From the NCBI GenBank assembly GCA_965214335.1, contig CBDCBO010000005.1:496001-560000 (forward strand): a DNA stretch of 64,000 bases. Direction: 5' to 3'. The notes under the pieces were generated by a model. It ran no database searches, was not told the origin of the DNA, and saw only the letters and a program-made list of their open reading frames with translations. A program made the position numbers and the translations under genes. Below, piece after piece: positions 58,431 to 64,000 of this stretch (its first letter is position 1; each line of letters opens with the position of its first letter). This DNA is from Velthaea sp965214335 (GTDB lineage Bacteria; Vulcanimicrobiota; Vulcanimicrobiia; Vulcanimicrobiales; Vulcanimicrobiaceae).

Positions 58431-60031
58431 CGGCCGCTCTCGCAGCCGCGCTCGGGATCGGATGCACCGCCGTCCAAGCGCCGGTCTCATCGGTGCAGCC
58501 CGGCGGCCGCAACCCGTGGACGGTTCCCGATACGCTGCGCATCGCGACCGGGCCCGTACCGCGAACGCTCAATCCGCTGCTCGGAACACAAACGATCGAA
58601 GCTGCGATCAACCGGCTATTTAGCGATATTCTCGTCACGGTCGACGCGCGCGGGAATTTCGTACCGGACCTGGCCGCGGAAGTCCCGACGCTTGCCAATG
58701 GCGGCATCAGCGCTGATGGATTGACGATCCGTTATAAGCTGCGCGAACACGTCCGGTGGCAAGATGGCCGGCCGTTCAGCAGCGCCGATGTGAAGTTCAC
58801 GTACGCGGCGATCATGAATCCGGACAACGACATTGTTTCCCGGCACGGGTACGACGTTGTGAAGCGCGTCGATACACCGGATGCGCATACCGTCGTGTTC
58901 CACCTCAAAACGCGCTTCGCGCCCTTCATTGCGACCGTGTTCGGCGACAGCGATAGCCCGTACGGTGTGGTACCGGCACACATTTTGGCCAAAGAGAAGA
59001 CGATCAACAACGTTCCATACAACTCGTTGCCGATCGGAACCGGACCGTTTCGAGTAACGCGCTGGCTGCGCGGCAATCAAATCGAGCTTGAGCGCAACGA
59101 CGGTTACTTTTTAGGCAGGCCGAAACTCAAGTCGATCGTGATCAAGCTCATTCCGGATGAAAACACGGAAATTACGCAACTCGAGACGCACGAGGTCGAC
59201 TGGTTTTTCGAGGTAACGGTCAACGCGTACAAGGCGCTGCGCCGGCTGGCGCCGGCCGATGCGCGCATCGTGCTGACGCCGTTCAACGGGTACGAAGGTC
59301 TAATGTTCAACAACGCTCGCGGGCCGGCCAAAGACATTCGGGTGCGACGCGCCATCCTCGCCGCGCTCGACAAAAAACAGCTGGTCGACGACTTGACCTT
59401 TGGCGCCGCCGATCCCGCGACCCAAGACTTGCCGTCATTCTTATGGGCATACGATCGAACGCTGCATCCAACGCCGTACGATCCGGCGCTCGCGCGCCGG
59501 TTGTTAGCCGCGGCCGGATATGGACCGGCACACCGCTTAGCGCTCGATTTGTATTTCGAGCAGAGCGCGGCACTCAATAAAACCATCAGCGTTCAGATCC
59601 AGTCGACGCTCGCGCCGCTGGGCATCGACATCCGGGTGCACCCGCAGCTCAGTTCGGTGCTCTACGGCGGCTACGGTGCCAACGGAACGTTGGCGCGCGG
59701 CCACTACGACATTGCGTTGTACAACTGGATCGCCGGTATCGATCCGGACAACTCGGCGCAATTCATGTGTGCCAATATTCCGCCCGGCGGCTTCAATCAA
59801 TCGTATTTCTGCAATGCGGCGATGGACGCCGCCCAAAAAATAGCGCTCGCACAGTATACGCAGCCGGCTCGAAAGGCCGCTTACGCTCGCATCGAACACA
59901 ATTTGGAACAGAATGTTCCGCTTGACTTTTTGTGGTGGCCCAAGCAAATCCAGGCCGTCAATCCCGATCTGCGCGGCTTCGATCCAAGTCCGGTGGTCGA
60001 AACGTGGAATGCTTGGCAGTGGTCGATCTAA
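58397..60031 (+). CDS. Family 5 extracellular solute-binding protein (peptide/nickel ABC type)
   Basis: This 544-residue periplasmic binding protein is related to OppA/DppA. Signatures are RTLNPLLGTQTIEAAINRLFSDILVTVDARG, YKLREHVRWQDGRPFSSADVKFTYAAIMNP and PIGTGPFRV. The frame opens upstream, but the signal segment (YRRARLGVAAALAAALGIGC) sits right after GTG 58397, so I start there; this overlaps the zinc-finger gene by 34 nt in another frame. Permease and ATPase genes are not adjacent, so it is an orphan. It converges with the HAD gene with a 4-nt stop overlap. Confidence 0.88.
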   Translation: MVLYRRARLGVAAALAAALGIGCTAVQAPVSSVQPGGRNPWTVPDTLRIATGPVPRTLNPLLGTQTIEAAINRLFSDILVTVDARGNFVPDLAAEVPTLANGGISADGLTIRYKLREHVRWQDGRPFSSADVKFTYAAIMNPDNDIVSRHGYDVVKRVDTPDAHTVVFHLKTRFAPFIATVFGDSDSPYGVVPAHILAKEKTINNVPYNSLPIGTGPFRVTRWLRGNQIELERNDGYFLGRPKLKSIVIKLIPDENTEITQLETHEVDWFFEVTVNAYKALRRLAPADARIVLTPFNGYEGLMFNNARGPAKDIRVRRAILAALDKKQLVDDLTFGAADPATQDLPSFLWAYDRTLHPTPYDPALARRLLAAAGYGPAHRLALDLYFEQSAALNKTISVQIQSTLAPLGIDIRVHPQLSSVLYGGYGANGTLARGHYDIALYNWIAGIDPDNSAQFMCANIPPGGFNQSYFCNAAMDAAQKIALAQYTQPARKAAYARIEHNLEQNVPLDFLWWPKQIQAVNPDLRGFDPSPVVETWNAWQWSI

Positions 60032-60780
60032 CCGGTAAGCACTCCGCGCAGATACGGTAGGTTGACTACGCCGTTCGCCGGTCCGCGGCCGGCCAGCGTC
60101 TGAGCCGGGGCGTCGAACTCGCCGAGACTCGTTACCACGGCTGCCGCGCCGGTAAAGTCTTCGTCGCGCGTGTAATCGCTTATCGTCACGAGCGTCGGGA
60201 TCCCCGCGCTGACTGCCGAGCGCGTGCCGATGGCTGAATCCTCGATTGCAATGCATGTGCCGGCCGCGACGCCCAATCGTTCCAAGACGTAGCGGTACAC
60301 ATCCGGCGCGGGCTTTTTGCGCGCGACGATATCGCCCGCCGCCACCACCGCGAAGGCCGCTCGCAGGCCGGCATGCGCGCCAATGACCGCATCGACGCCG
60401 GCTTGCGCCGCGGTTGTCGCAATCGCCAGCGGAACGCCGTCAGCGCGTGCTTCGGCGACGAGCCGCGTGATGCCCGGCCGCAAACGGATCGTCGCCGCCA
60501 GCGGTGTGAACAGTTGTTGTTTGCGTTGATGCACCAGGTCGATGAACGCGCGGTGGTTGCCGTCCGGAACGTTCGGCGGCCCAAAGCGTTCGATGTAGTG
60601 CGCGATGCGTTCTTTACCGCCGCCGATGGCGAGTAATTCGCCATACAGCGTTTCATCCCAAATCCAGCCGAGGTCGAGTTGAGCGAACGCCGCATTGTAG
60701 GCGACTCGATGGCCGAGCCGCTCGGTTTCCGCAATCGTCCCGTCAAAGTCAAACAGAATCGCCGCCGGTAGGTTAGCCAC
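60028..60780 (-). CDS. HAD-superfamily phosphatase/phosphoglucomutase-like
   Basis: This 250-residue HAD hydrolase has the nucleophile motif LFDFDGTIAET (residues about 9-19), a helical cap, motif II LAIATTA, Lys in ARKKPAPDVYRYVL and acidic motif IV AIEDSAIGTRSAV. The subgroup resembles beta-phosphoglucomutase and phosphoglycolate phosphatases. Its start overlaps the end of the ABC-2 permease by 8 nt. Substrate unknown. Confidence 0.88.
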   Translation of the reverse strand: MANLPAAILFDFDGTIAETERLGHRVAYNAAFAQLDLGWIWDETLYGELLAIGGGKERIAHYIERFGPPNVPDGNHRAFIDLVHQRKQQLFTPLAATIRLRPGITRLVAEARADGVPLAIATTAAQAGVDAVIGAHAGLRAAFAVVAAGDIVARKKPAPDVYRYVLERLGVAAGTCIAIEDSAIGTRSAVSAGIPTLVTISDYTRDEDFTGAAAVVTSLGEFDAPAQTLAGRGPANGVVNLPYLRGVLTG

Positions 60781-61606
60781 CTTGGACGACGACGCGGTTC
60801 TGGGCGGCGCGCCACATCAACGCCGCCGCAACGCCGAATACGACAAGCCAGCCGGCCTGCAGCAGCAGTGCCGCCGCGTACTGCTGCGGACCGATCGTAC
60901 CGACGTAGATGAGCAGCGGCGTCGAGTAAATCGCTGCGAACGGCAAGCCGAGCATGACGGCTTGCCAGACGCCGGGAAAGAAAATCAGCGGCACGATTTG
61001 GCCGCTCAGGAGATCGGAAATCCAGCGCACCATCATCTGTATGGCAAACGTTTCAAGCGTCCAAAACGCGATTGAATTCATCAAGAAGTTCAACAAAAAG
61101 TTAACGCCGTAGCCAAGCAGAAAACTGACGCTGAACGCTGCCAACGCGGCCGGTGTGGCGACGTTGATATGTACGATCAACAATGCCAACATGATCGCGG
61201 GCACGATCAGCAGTCCGTGAAAAAGCGTCTGGCCAAAGCCGTCGCTAAAAAAATACAGCGGCAAACTGATGGGCTTCATGAGATCGGTCGCAATGGTACC
61301 TTCACGAATTTTTTCCCGGATCATGCGCGTTCCGTCGACTTCGAGCACCAGCGACATGAGCAGAGCAACCGTCGAATAGGTTACGATCGCGTCGAGCGGA
61401 ATGCCGGCCGGAGCGGCGTTTTGCGCGTAGAGCGCGGTCCAGAGCATGCGCAGGAGATAAACTCGAACAAGCAAGCTGCCGAGATTGGTGAAAACTTCGA
61501 GCCGGTACGTGGCTTCGCGCGAGAACGCCTTTTTCGCAAACTCCAGGTACGGCTCGAGCCGGAAAGCGGCGGAACGCGGCGCAAGCACGGTGCGTTGGAC
61601 GGACAT
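60773..61606 (-). CDS. ABC-2 type transporter permease (COG4587-like)
   Basis: This 277-residue permease has about six membrane segments. REKIREGTIATDLMKPISLPLYFF matches the ABC-2 family usually paired with the COG3694 permease and a COG4586 ATPase. Its ATG (61606-61604) overlaps the ATG of the divergent secreted-protein gene in the sequence CATG. A longer frame is open to 61678, but ATG 61606 with AGG upstream is preferred. The partner permease is at 56.1 kb. Confidence 0.82.
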   Translation of the reverse strand: MSVQRTVLAPRSAAFRLEPYLEFAKKAFSREATYRLEVFTNLGSLLVRVYLLRMLWTALYAQNAAPAGIPLDAIVTYSTVALLMSLVLEVDGTRMIREKIREGTIATDLMKPISLPLYFFSDGFGQTLFHGLLIVPAIMLALLIVHINVATPAALAAFSVSFLLGYGVNFLLNFLMNSIAFWTLETFAIQMMVRWISDLLSGQIVPLIFFPGVWQAVMLGLPFAAIYSTPLLIYVGTIGPQQYAAALLLQAGWLVVFGVAAALMWRAAQNRVVVQGG

Positions 61607-62186
61607 GAACCTACGTACCGTTCTGACGGTCGCGGCTGTGGTGGCCTGCTTGCGTCCGGCGGCTGCGATGGTAAGCAATGTGCCGCTCGCGGCCGTTGAT
61701 GCGGTCGCTACGCAGACGCCGGTTCAGGTTTTCGTGCAGGACAATCATGAAGGCTTGCGCGGCGCTCGGCCCGATGACGACCTCGGGTTGCCGCTCTACG
61801 ACGCGGGCGGTAACGCGCTGTACTTCACGCTCGAGAAATGGCGCGCCGGAAACGGAGCCCTGGATATTACGGCGGACACCGATACGAGCGGCGATCGCGT
61901 TACGTTGAACCTGCACCGGCTCATCGCATTTGGCCACTACAGTATTTTCACCCGTACGGACGCTGCCGACGGCCCGCATTTTACACCGCTCGACGGCAGC
62001 GGCTTGAGCAACAACTTCGACGCCCACGTCGACGGCATGGCCAGCGTCAGTGTCAGCGCGCCGCAGCATGTGAGTTCCGGTACATGGATCGTCATCGTGT
62101 ACCACAGTGACGCGCAGGATCATGGAAACTCGCCGGGCGATTTTACCCACACCGCGCACCAGCAGCTCATCGTCAAAGTGCCCTAA
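61605..62186 (+). CDS. Secreted protein of unknown function
   Basis: This 193-residue protein has a signal peptide (LRTVLTVAAVVACLRPAAAM). The mature part is beta-rich with conserved-looking histidine and aspartate clusters near the end (YHSDAQDHGNSPGDFTHTAHQ), which could bind metal. I do not recognise the family. ATG 61605 overlaps the divergent permease ATG by two bases, so each promoter must lie within the other gene. Confidence 0.7.
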   Translation: MNLRTVLTVAAVVACLRPAAAMVSNVPLAAVDAVATQTPVQVFVQDNHEGLRGARPDDDLGLPLYDAGGNALYFTLEKWRAGNGALDITADTDTSGDRVTLNLHRLIAFGHYSIFTRTDAADGPHFTPLDGSGLSNNFDAHVDGMASVSVSAPQHVSSGTWIVIVYHSDAQDHGNSPGDFTHTAHQQLIVKVP

Positions 62187-62273
62187 GGACCGCTTCGCCG
62201 GCCGTCGCCTGAGGCCGGCGCGACGGCTCCGCGGCCGCGGAACGCATCGCGTAGCGCAGGCGTCCGTCTACTG

Positions 62274-63824
62274 ATGGTCATACCGGCCCGGCCGACCGGC
62301 CTCGTCACCGTCTGGATCACGGCGGATCAATGCACGCCGCGCAACTCCGCCTTAGCGGGGCTCGAACCGTCAGCGGCGGTCGTACTGATGATCGAGTCGC
62401 TTGCGCGCGCGCGCGGGCTGGCGTATCACCGGCGCAAGCTCGTTCTCGACTTTAGCGTCATGCGTCACTACGCCGCCGACCTGCGCGCCGCGGGCTGGAC
62501 GGTCGATTATTACGCCGAGCACGACGACTTCGATTCGGCTCTCGCGCGGCACGGCGCGGCATTCCGGCCGGCACGGCTGCGCATGATGCAGCAATCCGAG
62601 TGGGGCGTGAGTGAAGAGTTGTGTGCCGTCGCGGCGCGCGCCGGATTGGCCGTCGACGTAACGCCGCACGCGAACTTCGTTTCCGAGGCCGCTGATTTCG
62701 ATACGCACGTTAAGAGTGAATCCGCGCGGGTAACGATGGACATTTTCTATCGCGGCATGCGGCGCAAAACCGGGCTGCTCATGGACGGCACGCAGCCGGC
62801 CGGCGGCGCGTGGAACTTCGACGCCGCTAACCGCGAGCGTCCGGCACCGGGGTTGCGTTTCGCAGCGGTGCGGCGCTTCGAACCTGACGCCGTGACGCGT
62901 GACGTGATCGCCATGGTCGAGCGGCGCTTCGCCGATCATCCCGGCACGGTCGGTGATTTCGCTCTCGCGGTGACGCGCCGCGACGCGTTGGCGGCCTTGG
63001 AGCACTTCTGCACGCACCGGCTCGACACGTTTGGGCCATGGCAGGACGCGATGATTGCCGGCGAACGGGCGATGTCGCATTCGCTGCTGTCAGCCTATAT
63101 CAACACCGGCTTGTTGCACCCGCTCGAAGTGTGCGAGCGCGCGGAACTCGCGTACCGCAGCGGCGCGGCGCGTCTGCAATCGGTCGAAGGCTTCGTGCGC
63201 CAAGTCATCGGCTGGCGCGAGTATGTGTGGCGCGTGTACTGGAAAATGATGCCGGCATATCGCGAACGGAACGCGTTGGGCGCCGACTTGCCGTTACCGG
63301 CCTTTTACTGGACGGGTGAAACCGACATGTTCTGCTTGCGCGAAGCGCTCGCGCACGTGCGCGAAACGGCGTACGCGCATCACATCATCCGATTGATGAT
63401 CTTGGGTAATTTCGCTTTGATCGCGGGTTTCGATCCGATCGAAACCAACGATTGGTTTTGGGCGATGTTCATCGACGGCTACGATTGGGTGATGGTGCCC
63501 AATGTCATCGGAATGTCATTGCATGCCGATGGCGGCTACGTGGGTACCAAGCCGTACTGCGCGTCGGCCAATTACATCAATAAAATGTCCGACTACTGCC
63601 GGCATTGCCGGTACGACCGGCGCGCGCTCGAGACCGACGATGCGTGCCCGTTCAACGCGCTATATTGGGACTTCTTGGCGCGTAATGAGGCGCGCTTCGC
63701 GCGCAACACGCGCATGGGCGTCGTCATGCGGAATTGGCAGAGCCGGCCCGCCGCCTGGCGCAACGCCGTTCGCGCCAAAGCCGCGCGAACGCGTGACACC
63801 CTGCGGCGAGGCGAGCCGATCTAA
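62274..63824 (+). CDS. Iron-sulfur bacterial cryptochrome/(6-4) photolyase (FeS-BCP family)
   Basis: This flavoprotein repairs (6-4) photoproducts or senses blue light. The 516-residue protein belongs to the deoxyribodipyrimidine photolyase-related group. Cysteines at about 354, 442, 445 and 458 have spacings 88, 3 and 13, the same as the 4Fe-4S ligands Cys346, 434, 437 and 450 of Rhodobacter CryB. Other family motifs are FVRQVIGWREYVWRVYW, HHIIRLMILGNFALIAG and ETNDWFWAMFIDGYDWVMVPNVIGM. ATG 62274 lacks a strong ribosome site. UV defence suits a light-exposed phototroph. Confidence 0.93.
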   Translation: MVIPARPTGLVTVWITADQCTPRNSALAGLEPSAAVVLMIESLARARGLAYHRRKLVLDFSVMRHYAADLRAAGWTVDYYAEHDDFDSALARHGAAFRPARLRMMQQSEWGVSEELCAVAARAGLAVDVTPHANFVSEAADFDTHVKSESARVTMDIFYRGMRRKTGLLMDGTQPAGGAWNFDAANRERPAPGLRFAAVRRFEPDAVTRDVIAMVERRFADHPGTVGDFALAVTRRDALAALEHFCTHRLDTFGPWQDAMIAGERAMSHSLLSAYINTGLLHPLEVCERAELAYRSGAARLQSVEGFVRQVIGWREYVWRVYWKMMPAYRERNALGADLPLPAFYWTGETDMFCLREALAHVRETAYAHHIIRLMILGNFALIAGFDPIETNDWFWAMFIDGYDWVMVPNVIGMSLHADGGYVGTKPYCASANYINKMSDYCRHCRYDRRALETDDACPFNALYWDFLARNEARFARNTRMGVVMRNWQSRPAAWRNAVRAKAARTRDTLRRGEPI

Positions 63825-63830
63825 CTCGCG

Positions 63831-64000
63831 TTACGCGGTAACGCTCGGCGCGGCGACGGGCCGCGGCGCCGGCACGGCGGGCCGGTACGTGCTGAAATTC
63901 CAAACGTATCCCTCGGGGTCGCGCGCGACATAGCCCCGGGCGCCGTAGGGCGTGCCGGCCGGCGGGGCCAGAATCTCGGCACCCGCGGCGAGCGCCACCG
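63831..64000 (-). CDS. VOC/glyoxalase-superfamily protein, C-terminal fragment at window edge
   Basis: The minus-strand frame from the window edge to TAA at 63831 encodes about 55 residues. It contains PYGARGYVARDPEGYVWNFS, the typical C-terminal motif of VOC-family (PhnB/glyoxalase-like) proteins with the metal-ligand or terminal E/D position, followed by a Pro/Ala-rich end. The N-terminal part lies outside the window. The fold is clear but the function is not. Confidence 0.78.
   Translation of the reverse strand, partial: VALAAGAEILAPPAGTPYGARGYVARDPEGYVWNFSTYRPAVPAPRPVAAPSVTA

Noticed and set aside
1..64000. tRNA/rRNA genes, CRISPR arrays, insertion sequences, integrases, att sites
   Set aside because: None seen on either strand: no cloverleaf-like T-arm segments, no direct-repeat/spacer series, and no transposase or integrase motifs.

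Overview
The window looks like part of the chromosome of an anoxygenic, type-II-reaction-centre phototroph that is also a sugar-using heterotroph. GC content is high, there are many 4-nt ATGA/GTGA gene overlaps, and GTG and TTG starts are common. The reaction-centre M subunit, a membrane-anchored tetraheme PufC, bchF/C/X/Y/Z, bchN/B, bchG and bchP indicate bacteriochlorophyll a synthesis. The gene mix and the divergent PufM, which lacks the usual accessory-pigment histidine, fit the candidate phylum Eremiobacterota (WPS-2, Vulcanimicrobium-like phototrophs). That taxonomic call is inference from gene content only; no database search was possible.

Layout. 0-11.5 kb (+): 3' end of pufM, pufC, a Crp/Fnr regulator, bchF, bchC, bchX, a structured 0.54-kb non-coding gap, bchY, bchZ, dprA, a photoactive-yellow-protein-like PAS protein, hemL and a pterin dehydratase. 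11.6-18 kb: aldo/keto reductase, multi-PAS SpoIIE phosphatase, two secreted beta-propeller proteins. 18-34 kb: polyol/pentose catabolism and uptake, with an FGGY kinase, an ArsB-like permease, a lacI-xylB-xylitol dehydrogenase-SDR operon, a divergent LacI-controlled ribose-type ABC operon with aldose epimerase and aldo/keto reductase, and a sorbitol/mannitol-type ABC transporter. 34-36.7 kb: GAF protein, a small ORF, YceI and a cytochrome c-porin behind a DtxR-like box. 37-42.7 kb (-): rsbW-like anti-sigma factor, bchN, bchB, bchG, bchP. 42.8-48.6 kb: cyclophilin, DUF72 protein, xylose-type ABC transporter (GHF) and an outer-membrane barrel ending in a strong terminator. 48.6-64 kb: class-A beta-lactamase-like protein, amidase, S9 peptidase, PLD-like protein, propeller-GGDEF protein, two ABC-2 permeases, AlkA, UBP zinc finger, peptide-binding protein, HAD phosphatase, a secreted unknown, an FeS photolyase and a truncated VOC protein.

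How it works together. The photosynthesis genes are split by about 25 kb of mostly carbohydrate genes, yet they share a cis element: a GGTGA-N6-TCACC palindrome upstream of bchF, bchX and bchN. At bchF and bchX it sits exactly 29.5 bp upstream of the same TACGAT -10 box, so its centre is near -41.5, the class-II CRP position. The Crp/Fnr protein encoded immediately upstream of bchF carries the CRP-type R-E-T-V-x-R recognition helix expected to read GTGA-N6-TCAC. The simplest model is a dedicated Crp-type activator of bacteriochlorophyll synthesis.

The most interesting points are this regulon, the altered PufM pigment pocket, the PYP-like protein with Tyr42/Glu46/Cys69 equivalents in the bch operon, and the large palindromic element between bchX and bchY. 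I saw no tRNA, rRNA, CRISPR array, insertion sequence or replication origin.
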